Shown here one piece after another: positions 8,390 through 16,827 of a stretch of 64,000 bases of DNA. The DNA comes from RBG-16-57-11 sp964503145 (GTDB lineage Bacteria > Chloroflexota > Anaerolineae > Anaerolineales > UBA4823). Position numbers and translations under genes: made by a program. Below the pieces are notes generated by a model that worked only from the letters and a program-made list of their open reading frames with translations, did not search any database and was not told the origin of the DNA. The stretch's first letter is position 1. Each line of letters opens with the position of its first letter. The stretch covers positions 1 to 64,000 of the forward strand of contig CAZCYV010000012.1 in assembly GCA_964503145.1 (NCBI GenBank), in the 5' to 3' direction.

Positions 8390-9709
8390 CTAAGGCGGCG
8401 GGGGCTGCGAGCAACGCCACACCCTCATGAAGACCCCCGGATGCGGCTCCAGCGTAGCGCCCATGTGCGGGGTGACATGGCGGCCGGTCGGCTGCAGGCG
8501 GAAACGGCGCAGCACATGCGCCAGGACGACCAGGGCTTCGACCTGGCCGTAGGCGGCGCCGATGCAATTGCGCGGGCCGCCGCCGAAGGCCAGCCAGGCG
8601 TAGGGCGGCGGGCGGTCGCCGGCGGCGTGACGCTGCGGGTCGAAGCAGTCCGGCTCCCGCCAGTAGGCCGGGTGGCGCTGGGTCAGGTAGATCGAATAGA
8701 TCACCCGCTCGCCCTGGGGGATGCGGTAGCCCTGGTAATCCAGGTCAACCGCAGCCTGGCGCGAGCCCAGGTGGATCGGCGGATACAGGCGCAGGGCTTC
8801 TTTGGTCACCTGCTCCAGATAGTTGAGCTGGTTCAGTTGCTCGATTTGTGGCGGCCCGTCATCCCCCAGGCAAGCGTCTGCCTCGGCCTGCGCCCGGGCT
8901 AGGGCCTCGGGGTGCTCGCCCAGCAGGTGCAGCGCCCAGGCCATCAGCGCGGTGACCGTGTCGTGCCCGGCGATGAGCATGGTGAGCAACTGGTCGCGGA
9001 TCAGGTCATCGCCCATGCCGGAGTAAATCAGCAGTCCCAACATATCCGTCGGCGGGTCGGCGCGGCGGTCGAGCAGGCGGCGGCGCTCGGCGATGATCTG
9101 ATACAGGTAACGGTCCATCGCCTGGATGGCGCGCCGATACCCCGGGCGCGGCGCCCCGCGCCACACCATCCATATCCCGGGGGAGATGTAGCCGATGCAA
9201 CCCAGCACTGCGTCCCACAGGCTGCGCAGTTGAGGTGTGAAATCCACCTGATACAGGGTGTGCATCAGCGACAGCAAGGCGATCTTGCGCATCTCGACCA
9301 GCATATCCACCACGCCGCCCTCCGGCCAGGCGTCGGTCACCTGGGCAGCGCGCTGCCACATCACGCCGATGTACTCGCCCAGCATGCGCCGATGCAGCGC
9401 GGGGTTGAGCAGGCGGCGCAGTTCGTCGTGGGTGGCGCCATCCTCCACCAGCACCCCGTGGCGCAGCAGGCGAGTCACCGGGTCGCTCTCGGTGCGCCAG
9501 CGCAACTCGCCGCGCGCCTGCACCAGCACAAAGCGGGCCGCCTGTGGGCCGACCATCACCACCGGGGTGAAGCCGGGCAGGTTGACCCGGAAGATATCCC
9601 CCAATTCGGCGTGGAAGACCTGCAGCGCGGCCAGGGGGTGGCGTTCCCGGAGCATCGCGCGCAGGGCGCGCAGACCGGTCTGGGGGTCGGGGACGGGGAT
9701 AGGTTTCAT
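8390..9709 (-). CDS. Cytochrome P450, last gene of the carotenoid operon
   Basis: 439 residues with the P450 signatures in order: AGHDTVTAL (I-helix oxygen site), KEALRLYPP (ExxR) and FGGGPRNCIGAAYG (haem-thiolate Cys). No N-terminal membrane anchor is seen. It follows the CrtI-type gene by 33 bp on the same strand. Thermus CYP175A1 is a carotene-ring hydroxylase found in a comparable setting, so ring hydroxylation or ketolation of the carotenoid made by this operon is plausible. That role is inferred from context; a redox partner gene was not seen. Confidence 0.92.
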   Translation of the reverse strand: MKPIPVPDPQTGLRALRAMLRERHPLAALQVFHAELGDIFRVNLPGFTPVVMVGPQAARFVLVQARGELRWRTESDPVTRLLRHGVLVEDGATHDELRRLLNPALHRRMLGEYIGVMWQRAAQVTDAWPEGGVVDMLVEMRKIALLSLMHTLYQVDFTPQLRSLWDAVLGCIGYISPGIWMVWRGAPRPGYRRAIQAMDRYLYQIIAERRRLLDRRADPPTDMLGLLIYSGMGDDLIRDQLLTMLIAGHDTVTALMAWALHLLGEHPEALARAQAEADACLGDDGPPQIEQLNQLNYLEQVTKEALRLYPPIHLGSRQAAVDLDYQGYRIPQGERVIYSIYLTQRHPAYWREPDCFDPQRHAAGDRPPPYAWLAFGGGPRNCIGAAYGQVEALVVLAHVLRRFRLQPTGRHVTPHMGATLEPHPGVFMRVWRCSQPPPP

Positions 9710-9742
9710 TTGCTTCGATCCGAGCCTGATTTGATCTTGATT

Positions 9743-11230
9743 TTACCCAAAATCTTGCAGCAGGAGCTGGCTGGCGGCCTTGCCAGAGAGGGTCACCATG
9801 GGCACGCCGCCGCCGGGATGCGCTGTGCCACCGGCGAAGTACAGGCCGTGCAGGTCGGGGCAACGGTTGTGCGGGCGGCGGAAGGCCGCCCAGCGGCTGT
9901 TCGATGAAGCGCCATAGAGCGCGCCGCGCTGCGCGCCGGTCAGTTCCTGCAGCTCCAGCGGGGTGAGCAGCTTTTGGAAGACGATCTGGCGGCGAATGTC
10001 CACGCCGCGGCGGGCGAGCAAGTCCAGGGCGCGAGCGGCGTATTCATCGGCGCGCTGCTGCCAGTCCCAGGCGGCGGAAAGGGCAGGGACATTGAGCTGC
10101 ACGAACCAGTTTTCGTAGCCAGGGGGCGCGTCTTGGGGGGTGGCTTTGGAGGTGATGGAGACGTAGATGGTGGGCTCATCCGGCGGCAGGCGCTGGCGGA
10201 AGATTTGCTCGAACTCGCGGCGGTAATCGGCGGAGAAGAACTCGTTGTGGTGCGCCAGTTGCGGGTGCTCGCCGCGCACGCCCAGGAGCATCACGAAGGC
10301 CGAACAGGAAGGTTCGGCGCGCTGCAGGGCGCGCAGGCGGCGCTGAAAGCGCGGCTCCGGCGGCAGCAGGCGCTCATAGACCGCGGCTACATCCAGGTTG
10401 GCGACCACCGCGGCAGCGGGCAGCTCTTCGCCCGAGGCCAGGCGCACGCCGCAGGCGCGCCCGTCGCGGATCAGGATGGATTGCGCCCGGCAGGCGGTGC
10501 GCACTTCGACGCCCAGCTCTTCTGCCAGGCGGGCGAAGGCCTGGGCGATGCGATACACCCCGCCGCGGGGATACCAGACACCCAGGTTCAATTCGACGTG
10601 GGCGATCACGTTGAGCGTCGCCGGGGCCAGGTAGGGGCTGGCGCCGACGTAGGTGGCGAACATGCCCAACACCTGGCGCAGGTGCGGCGAGCGCACGAAA
10701 CCGGCGATCGCCCGGCTCATGGTGCGCAAGCCGTCGAAACGCAGGGCATCGGCCAGCGAAACCCGGCGCAGGCTGCTGAGCCGCGGCGGCTGGTCGTAAA
10801 TGAAAATCGGGCTGGTGATGCGGTAGAGGCGGGCGGCGTAAGCCAGGAAGGCCAGATAGCCCTCTGCCTCGGCAGGGCCGAACTCCTCCAGTTGCCCCAG
10901 CAGGCGCGGCAGCTCACGGCTGAGATCCAACGTTTTGCCGTCGGCGAAGAAACAACGGGTGATTGGCTCGACCGGCTGCAGGTCGAGGTAATCTTCCAGG
11001 CGGCGCCCGGCGGCAGCGAACAGGCCTTCGAAGGCCGGGCGCATGGTGATCAGCGAGGGGCCAGTGTCCCAGCGGAAGCCGGCGTGGCGGAATTCGCCCA
11101 TCTTGCCGCCCACCTGCCCGGACTGCTCCAGCACCACCACGCGCCGACCGGCGGCAGCCAGGTGGATGGCGGCGCTCAAGCCGCCGACGCCGGCGCCGAT
11201 CACCACGATGGGAGGTGCATTCTGATGCAT
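9743..11230 (-). CDS. Second CrtI-family carotenoid desaturase/oxidase
   Basis: 495 residues. The N-terminus VIGAGVGGLSAAIHLAAAG is the FAD dinucleotide-binding fold, followed by GGKMGEFRHAGFRWDTGPS, typical of CrtI relatives. The C-terminus has GLYFAGGTAHPGGGVPMV, the family signature. It differs from the first CrtI gene of the operon (16818-18302). It could be a CrtD-like 3,4-desaturase acting after CruF, or a CrtP/CrtNb-type terminal oxidase; sequence reading alone cannot decide. It begins 6 bp after the glycosyltransferase stop. Confidence 0.88.
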   Translation of the reverse strand: MHQNAPPIVVIGAGVGGLSAAIHLAAAGRRVVVLEQSGQVGGKMGEFRHAGFRWDTGPSLITMRPAFEGLFAAAGRRLEDYLDLQPVEPITRCFFADGKTLDLSRELPRLLGQLEEFGPAEAEGYLAFLAYAARLYRITSPIFIYDQPPRLSSLRRVSLADALRFDGLRTMSRAIAGFVRSPHLRQVLGMFATYVGASPYLAPATLNVIAHVELNLGVWYPRGGVYRIAQAFARLAEELGVEVRTACRAQSILIRDGRACGVRLASGEELPAAAVVANLDVAAVYERLLPPEPRFQRRLRALQRAEPSCSAFVMLLGVRGEHPQLAHHNEFFSADYRREFEQIFRQRLPPDEPTIYVSITSKATPQDAPPGYENWFVQLNVPALSAAWDWQQRADEYAARALDLLARRGVDIRRQIVFQKLLTPLELQELTGAQRGALYGASSNSRWAAFRRPHNRCPDLHGLYFAGGTAHPGGGVPMVTLSGKAASQLLLQDFG

Positions 11231-11236
11231 GGGATG

Positions 11237-12394
11237 CTACTCCGTCTGGGCGGCGATCAGCCGGCCTTTCCACAGCGGCCCGCCATAGCGATAATGCCAC
11301 CACAACGATTGGGCGGCGATGAGGGTCATCAACAGCGTCGAGACGGGCATCAGCAGCGCATCGCCAACTCGGTGGCGGGAGGCGGCGGCGCTGAGCGCCC
11401 GCGCCCCCACCCCCAGGGCGATCATTGCCAGCGGCGGGCGCAGGCTGCTCCAGCCCCAGCCAAGCATCGCGCCGACCAGCAGCCAGACCCAGGGGAGGAT
11501 GAACAGCGTCCAGTGGAACAGCGCCGAAAGCAGCAGCAAGGCCGGGCGGTCCCCATGCCCGGCGAGGATGTTCTTGGCAAAGCCGTGGCGCACCTGGCGC
11601 CAGTTGGTGTACATGCGCCCGTGGATCAGGCCATCCCCCAGCGTCATCACCAGGCGCAGGCCGCTGCGCTTGACCTGCCAGGCCAGGCTGATATCTTCGA
11701 CCACGCTGGCGCGCACCGCGGCGTGCCCGCCGATGCGTTCGTAGGCCGGGCGGCGGAAGGCGATGAACTGCCCGTTAGCGGCGGAGAAGACCGGCCAGGG
11801 CACAAAGCGCACGCACACTTCGGGCAAGTAGGACAGGATGGCGAACATCATCAGCGGCACCACCAGGCGCTCCGACCAGGTGTGCGCCTCCTGCGTCGGC
11901 CAGACGGTCAGGCAATCGGCGCCGCTCTGCGCCATCCAATTTATCACGCTGGCCAGCGCCCCCGGCTCCCAACGCACGTCGGCGTCGGTGAACACCAGCA
12001 CCTCGCCGCGGGCGTGTTGTGCGAGCTGGTGGCAGGCCCAATTCTTGCCTGCCCAGCCCGGCGGCAGCTCTGCGCCGGAGACCACCCGCAGGCGTGGGTC
12101 GCCTCGCCCGGCGGCCAGAGCGATTTGCGCCGTGCCGTCGCTCGAGTCGTCGTCCAGGACGATCAACTCCAACTCGCCGATGTACGCCTGTCCCAGCACC
12201 GCCGCCACCGTCTCGGCGATCACGCCGGCCTCGTCCCGCGCCGGGATCAGCACCGAGAGGCGCGGCCAGCTATCGTCTGCGGCAGCCTTGCGCGCCGCCC
12301 CCAGGCGCGGGAACGTCAGCGTGTTGAGCATGGTGATCAGGGCGATGGTCACCAGGGCGGACAGGGCAAACACCCACAGCGGCGCAATGATCAT
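11237..12394 (-). CDS. Family 2 glycosyltransferase, CruG/CrtQ-like
   Basis: 385 residues from an ATG at 12394 that overlaps the plsY-like stop as ATGA, implying translational coupling. One N-terminal helix, then a GT-A domain: LSVLIPARDEAGVI, DDDSSDG, LPPGWAGKNWAC, VFTDADVRW (DxD) and VVEDISLAW, then several C-terminal transmembrane helices. The LPxGWxGK motif and overall plan match carotenoid glycosyltransferases such as CruG and CrtQ. It probably transfers a sugar to a hydroxyl made by the CruF part of its neighbour. The sugar is not predictable. Confidence 0.85.
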   Translation of the reverse strand: MIIAPLWVFALSALVTIALITMLNTLTFPRLGAARKAAADDSWPRLSVLIPARDEAGVIAETVAAVLGQAYIGELELIVLDDDSSDGTAQIALAAGRGDPRLRVVSGAELPPGWAGKNWACHQLAQHARGEVLVFTDADVRWEPGALASVINWMAQSGADCLTVWPTQEAHTWSERLVVPLMMFAILSYLPEVCVRFVPWPVFSAANGQFIAFRRPAYERIGGHAAVRASVVEDISLAWQVKRSGLRLVMTLGDGLIHGRMYTNWRQVRHGFAKNILAGHGDRPALLLLSALFHWTLFILPWVWLLVGAMLGWGWSSLRPPLAMIALGVGARALSAAASRHRVGDALLMPVSTLLMTLIAAQSLWWHYRYGGPLWKGRLIAAQTE

Positions 12395-13002
12395 TCCCGC
12401 CTCCGCAGCAGCCGCAGGATGCCCGGCCGGATCCCCGGCAGGCGGGTCAGCTCGCCCCGGTGTTTGACCACCAGCAGCAGCAGGTTGCCCAGCCACACGC
12501 CGACGAATTCAGGGTGGGCAGGGGCATAATAGGAGACGACGAATGCGCCAAAGGATAGCATGGCCAGCAACACCGCCCAACCGCTGATCGTGAAGACGGC
12601 AAACATCACCCCCAGCAACAGCCCGAGCAGGATCGGCCCGGCGCCTACAGTCAGCCCGCTCCACACGCCGAAGGTGGTGGCCACAGCCTTACCGCCGCGC
12701 CCACGCAGAAAGGGCGAATAGGCGTGTCCCAGCACCGGCGCCAGGGCCACCGGCACAATCGCCCAGCCCCCAACGCCGAAGGCGAACCAGGCCAGGCCGA
12801 CAGGGATGGCGCCCTTCAGGTAATCCAGGAACATAGCCAGCGCCCCCCAACGCCAGCCCGCCGCCCGCAGGACGTTGGCCGCCCCGGGGTTATGGTCGCC
12901 GTAACGGCGGATATCGCCGCGGCCAGCCGCCCGCCCTATGAGGAGGGAGAACGGGATTGAGCCGCTGAGAAAGCCAACCAGCGCCCAAAAGATGACATCC
13001 AT
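12391..13002 (-). CDS. PlsY-like acyltransferase in the carotenoid operon
   Basis: 203 residues, a multi-helix membrane protein with the three PlsY motifs: GSIPFSLLIG, LDYLKGAIPV and GHAYSPFLRGRGGKAVAT. PlsY transfers acyl from acyl-phosphate to glycerol-3-phosphate. Motif 1 is altered: GDHNPGAANV where most PlsY have GSGNxGATN. Its start overlaps the end of the cyclase gene by 67 bp and its stop overlaps the glycosyltransferase start. Placement inside a carotenoid operon suggests either the housekeeping PlsY or a paralogue that acylates the carotenoid glycoside; the second is inference. Confidence 0.85.
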   Translation of the reverse strand: MDVIFWALVGFLSGSIPFSLLIGRAAGRGDIRRYGDHNPGAANVLRAAGWRWGALAMFLDYLKGAIPVGLAWFAFGVGGWAIVPVALAPVLGHAYSPFLRGRGGKAVATTFGVWSGLTVGAGPILLGLLLGVMFAVFTISGWAVLLAMLSFGAFVVSYYAPAHPEFVGVWLGNLLLLVVKHRGELTRLPGIRPGILRLLRRRE

Positions 13003-14573
13003 GCCTTACCCTCCCTGCGCCAGGCCAACAGGACGAACACGCCCATGCCGATCAGCCCGACCAGCGCCGGCCCGGGCTGCCCCCAAAAGATGCCCAACCC
13101 GATGGCCTGGAAGGCCCAGGTCAGGGTGTAGATCGCCAGCAACGGGCGGCGCGGCAGCGCATCGGGGCGCGCCAGCCAGGTGAGCAGCGCCGCCGAAATC
13201 CACCAGCCGAAATAGTTGCTCCAGGGGATGCCGAAGTAGCCCCCTGGCGACTCCCAGACCCACAGGCCGCGCGTCACCATCTGCGGATCCAGGTACAGAT
13301 CCCAGGCGGTAAAGGCCAGGCCGGCCAGAGCGGCGAAGGCCAGGTTGTAAAAGCGTCCCAGGCGGGAGTACAGCGGGCGCAGGATGCTCTCGGCCACCCC
13401 CCAGGCCGGAGCGAGCATCATCATCCAGGCCAGTGGGATGAGCAGCGGCACTCCGCCAAGCTGCGGTTGCAGGGCGTCGGTGTAGAAATACGCCCCGAAG
13501 AGCAGGCCGGTGGACTGGCCGAGCGCTTCTACCAGCCAGGTGAAGCCGACCACCAGCGTCAGGGTGATCAGGACGCGACGCGCCGGCCAACCCAGCGCCA
13601 GCCCCAGCAGCGTCGCGGCGCACTGCGCCAGCACCCCCAGCGACGCCAAGCGCGGAAACGCAGACTCGCCAAAAATCCACACTGAAATTGGGGTGGCGAT
13701 CAAAATCACCAGCCAGACCAGCAAGCTGCCCACCCAAAGCAATGTAGCGCGCTCCTGCGCGGCCTGCGCCAGGTAAATGCGCAGGCTGCGCTTGTTCCAG
13801 TAGCGCTCACGCCATTGGCTGGCCCGCCGCCAACTTTCCGGCGAAAGCATCAGCGTGATCCCCAGGCCGATGATCAGGTTGGTCATGAAGAAGAAGATCA
13901 TCTCCTCCAGGGGCAGCGGGCCAAGCAAGACGCCGGTGGTCTGCGCCGGATCGATAGTCCAGGTGCCGCTGGAGATCGCCAGGGCGTCCACCAGCCACAG
14001 GTATAGCGTAGGCGGCAAGACGATCAGGCTGACCAGGCGCCAGTTGGCCAGCAAAATATCTGCCCCGAAAGCGAGCTGCGTCAGCACAGGCAGCAACGCC
14101 CAGGAAAGGATCAGCGTCAGATAGGTCCCCGGCGCCCAGCCAGAGAGCCATACTGCGGTGGAGACCATCCAAATCAGCAGTATTGCCAGGCTGGAGGCTA
14201 GGCGCAGGCCGGGGCGTGAAGTCGCTGCGGTCAGGTGTTTGAAATGGGTGCGCATCAGCGCCACAGCCCAGAAGCCGGTGAGCAACGTCTGGACGACGAA
14301 GAAAGTGTACTCTTCCAGGGGCACGTAGCCCAGGCGGATGCCGGTGACCAGGGCAGGGTTGTACCACCACACGCCGGTGGCCACCAGGTAGTTATCCCAG
14401 GGGGTGGTGTAGATCAGCGCCAGCGCCACATGCGCCAGGATCACCGCGTAAGGCCGCCAGTCCACGCTACCCTGACGTTGCAACAGCCAGCGCCACAGGT
14501 CGCGCGGCACGACGATCAATAGCAACAGCAACGGCGGCAGGATAAAGGCGATCAGGACGCCGAAGTAGGTCAT
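12936..14573 (-). CDS. Fused CrtYcd lycopene cyclase and CruF carotenoid hydratase
   Basis: 545 residues, a polytopic membrane protein with three parts. Residues 1-105 are CrtYc-like (PWDNYLVATGVWWY at 58 and PLEEY at 85). Residues 125-245 are CrtYd-like (LYLWLVDALAISSGTW about 190, PLEEM at 221). From about residue 265 the protein is CruF/DUF422-like: FGAYFYTDALQPQLGGVPL, PLAWMMMLAPAWGVAE, AWDLYLDPQMV, GIPWSNYFGWW. It should cyclise one end of lycopene to a beta ring and hydrate the other at C-1'. The stop of the preceding hydrolase gene overlaps its ATG. Confidence 0.88.
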   Translation of the reverse strand: MTYFGVLIAFILPPLLLLLIVVPRDLWRWLLQRQGSVDWRPYAVILAHVALALIYTTPWDNYLVATGVWWYNPALVTGIRLGYVPLEEYTFFVVQTLLTGFWAVALMRTHFKHLTAATSRPGLRLASSLAILLIWMVSTAVWLSGWAPGTYLTLILSWALLPVLTQLAFGADILLANWRLVSLIVLPPTLYLWLVDALAISSGTWTIDPAQTTGVLLGPLPLEEMIFFFMTNLIIGLGITLMLSPESWRRASQWRERYWNKRSLRIYLAQAAQERATLLWVGSLLVWLVILIATPISVWIFGESAFPRLASLGVLAQCAATLLGLALGWPARRVLITLTLVVGFTWLVEALGQSTGLLFGAYFYTDALQPQLGGVPLLIPLAWMMMLAPAWGVAESILRPLYSRLGRFYNLAFAALAGLAFTAWDLYLDPQMVTRGLWVWESPGGYFGIPWSNYFGWWISAALLTWLARPDALPRRPLLAIYTLTWAFQAIGLGIFWGQPGPALVGLIGMGVFVLLAWRREGKAWMSSFGRWLAFSAAQSRSPSS

Positions 14574-15394
14574 GCAGCCTGTCCCTCCAGGTAAGCCAGG
14601 ATCAGGCGATCAACCTGGGCCTCCACCGCCGCATCGCCGCTGAGCAGGTTGTGCCCGGCAGCGATCTCGTGATAAACCGCGCGCCCCGCGGGCAAGCGGC
14701 GCACCAGGCGTCGCGTGTCCCCTGGACGCACCAACTCATCCTGGGCGCCCTGGATCACCAGGGCGTGGGCGGGGAAGCCTGCTGCGCGGCGGTAGGCCTG
14801 CCGCCCCATGCGGATGACCTCTTCCATGGCGCGCAGCGGCAGCACAAATTCCTCCCGGATCACCTGGCGCACCTCGGGGTCGTCCAGATCAACCCCGGGC
14901 AGGATGCGGTCGAACTGCTGGCGCAGTCGGGGATCGCCGAAGTTGGCGTTCTTGAAGGGGCGCAGGTTGGGCACCACACGGCGGATGAGCGGGATCATTG
15001 CAGGCAGGACGCCTGGCGGGCGCCAGAAGGGCGCCGCCAGCACCAGATAGTCCTGAGGAGCGAAGTCCAGGTTCAGCGCCACCGCGCCGCCCATCGAGTA
15101 GCCCAGCGCCGCCGCCGGGCGGTGCGCAGCGCGCAATTCATCCCAGGCGCGCTGGGCGGCCTGGATCCAATCGGCGCGGCGGCGCAGGTTCAGATTGGGG
15201 ATATCGCTGCCGAAGCCGGGCAGCAGGATGCCGCGCGCCCGCCAGCCGCGCGCCGCCAGCTTTTCGCCCACCCGGCGCACCTCGGCGGGCGAACCGGGAA
15301 AGCCGTGGATGAGCAGCACCCCGCCCGCCTGGCCGCTGCCGATCTCGAAGGGCTGATGTTCTGGCCCACTGTAGGGGAGCAGGTTAAGCGCCAT
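14570..15394 (-). CDS. Alpha/beta hydrolase (carboxylesterase or lysophospholipase type)
   Basis: 274 residues. LLIHGFPGSP forms the oxyanion loop, GYSMGGA the nucleophile elbow (Ser), LVIQGAQDELV carries the probable Asp and AAGHNL the catalytic His. The layout resembles EstD/monoacylglycerol-lipase-like esterases. It sits between a small membrane protein gene (overlap 11 bp) and the cyclase fusion (ATGA overlap), so it belongs to the carotenoid operon. A role in carotenoid ester turnover is possible but nothing in the sequence proves it. Confidence 0.85.
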   Translation of the reverse strand: MALNLLPYSGPEHQPFEIGSGQAGGVLLIHGFPGSPAEVRRVGEKLAARGWRARGILLPGFGSDIPNLNLRRRADWIQAAQRAWDELRAAHRPAAALGYSMGGAVALNLDFAPQDYLVLAAPFWRPPGVLPAMIPLIRRVVPNLRPFKNANFGDPRLRQQFDRILPGVDLDDPEVRQVIREEFVLPLRAMEEVIRMGRQAYRRAAGFPAHALVIQGAQDELVRPGDTRRLVRRLPAGRAVYHEIAAGHNLLSGDAAVEAQVDRLILAYLEGQAA

Positions 15395-15851
15395 GCCGCC
15401 CCCGGCGAACCGCCAGCGCCAGAAAGATATCCCAGACCAGCAGGAAAGCCCCCTGCGCCATCACACCCAGTCCCATACCTTGACGATGGGGATCATCAGG
15501 GTGGCGACGCATCCACCAGCGCCCGCCGAGCACGTAGCCCACATCCAGGGCAGCGTTGGCCCAGACAATCTTCTCGAACTGATCGGCTTCCCGCGACTGC
15601 TGGGGCGGGGTGATTTCGCCCGCCTGCCATTGGATAAGCTTACGCCGCGCCCCCAGCAAGGCAAACACGGCGATGATGCCATCGACCAGGCCCCAGGCGA
15701 TGAACTGGCCGCCGGCCCCCTGCAGGCGTCGGCTGGGGTTCCGCCGCCAGAAGGCGCCGGTGATGATCGAGCCAAGCGCCCAGCCGAGCAGGATGGGCAT
15801 GGCGCTGCGTTGAAACTGATAAAGATTAAACTCTGAGCGATTTGAAATCAT
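15384..15851 (-). CDS. Small polytopic membrane protein of unknown function
   Basis: 155 residues with four likely transmembrane segments (about 18-36, 52-68, 98-114, 124-146). Notable pieces are NAALDVGYVLGG and GVMAQGAFLLVWDIFLA, which recall the uncharacterised DUF6992 family; that assignment is from memory. No enzymatic motif is visible. It is inside the carotenoid operon, 31 bp after crtB, and overlaps the hydrolase. The ATG at 15851 has no clear ribosome site; an internal ATG at 15800 is an alternative start. Confidence 0.7.
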   Translation of the reverse strand: MISNRSEFNLYQFQRSAMPILLGWALGSIITGAFWRRNPSRRLQGAGGQFIAWGLVDGIIAVFALLGARRKLIQWQAGEITPPQQSREADQFEKIVWANAALDVGYVLGGRWWMRRHPDDPHRQGMGLGVMAQGAFLLVWDIFLALAVRRGRHGA

Positions 15852-15882
15852 AGCGCGGCCGGTATCCTGTCCAATTATCTAT

Positions 15883-16827
15883 TCAGCGGTCGACCAGGGC
15901 GATGCGCCACAGCGATTTGGCCGCCAGGCTGAGCTTCTGAGTCGAGGTGGTGCAAGCGCGGCGGCCGAATACGTCATAGCGGTTGCGGCGGATGCCCTGC
16001 AGCAGTGCGCGGTACACTTCCAGCCCGCTCATCACCGCCCAGCGGCCGCTGGCCAGCAGGCTCACGCTGGCGCGCGCCTGGCGGTAATAGGCCTCGGTGC
16101 GCTCGAACTCGAACTCCAGCAGGTCAATGAAGCGCGGGGTAACGCGCCGCGCTGCCAGGTCGGCCTCGCTGTAGCCGAAGCGCTCCAGGTCTTCCTGGGG
16201 GATGTAGACGCGCTGCAGTTCCCAATCGTAACCGATATCGCGCCAGAAATTGCTCAACTGCATGGCGATCGACAGGCTGTCAGCGCCGGGGAGCGCATCG
16301 GCAATGCTGAAGGGGGGCCGCACCCCCAGGATGTAGGTCATCGCCCGCCCCACGGGAATGGCGCTGCCCTCCATGTAATGTAGCAGATCGGCGAAGGTGG
16401 GGAAGCGGGTGATGGTCAGGTCTTCGCGCATCGCCCGGAAATAGGGCAACATGGTCTCTTTGGGGATGCCGCATTCGAGCGAGGTTTGCAGGTAGGCGCG
16501 CAACACCGGGTGCGGGCTGTCGCCGCGCTCGAAGGCCAGCCAGTACTGGCGCTCCCAATCCTGGATCGCCTCCAGGGGGGAGCCAAAGCCATAGTGCGAA
16601 ACATCCACCCGGTCGTCCCCGACGCGCATCAGGGCGTACAGCGCTTCGACATGGCGCAGCACGTTGGCGGGGAAGAAGCGGCTGGCGAAGGAGTAGTTCC
16701 GGCTGGCAGCGCGCATGATCTGGCGGCAGATCAGGTAATCTTCAGGGGAGGCGACGCCAAAGCCCGAGGACTGAGAAGGCGAGAAGAATTCAACGCTTTC
16801 CATTTCGAGGCGCGGGTTCAGCTCCAT
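15883..16827 (-). CDS. crtB: Phytoene synthase
   Basis: 314 residues from the ATG at 16827, chosen because AAAGGA lies 10 nt upstream; the frame overlaps the end of crtI by 10 bp. The two Asp-rich prenyl-diphosphate sites are MRVGDDRVDV and NFWRDIGYDWELQRVYIP. It condenses two geranylgeranyl diphosphates to phytoene, the first committed carotenoid step. Length is normal. A squalene synthase cannot be excluded by motif, but the crtI partner makes phytoene far more likely. Confidence 0.93.
   Translation of the reverse strand: MELNPRLEMESVEFFSPSQSSGFGVASPEDYLICRQIMRAASRNYSFASRFFPANVLRHVEALYALMRVGDDRVDVSHYGFGSPLEAIQDWERQYWLAFERGDSPHPVLRAYLQTSLECGIPKETMLPYFRAMREDLTITRFPTFADLLHYMEGSAIPVGRAMTYILGVRPPFSIADALPGADSLSIAMQLSNFWRDIGYDWELQRVYIPQEDLERFGYSEADLAARRVTPRFIDLLEFEFERTEAYYRQARASVSLLASGRWAVMSGLEVYRALLQGIRRNRYDVFGRRACTTSTQKLSLAAKSLWRIALVDR

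Noticed and set aside
9974..12529. An 851-codon open frame on the + strand across the carotenoid genes
   Set aside because: It is the antisense of the CrtI-type and glycosyltransferase genes. Its product is His/Gln/Arg-rich without any domain, as expected from GC-rich codon bias; the minus-strand genes have clear motifs.
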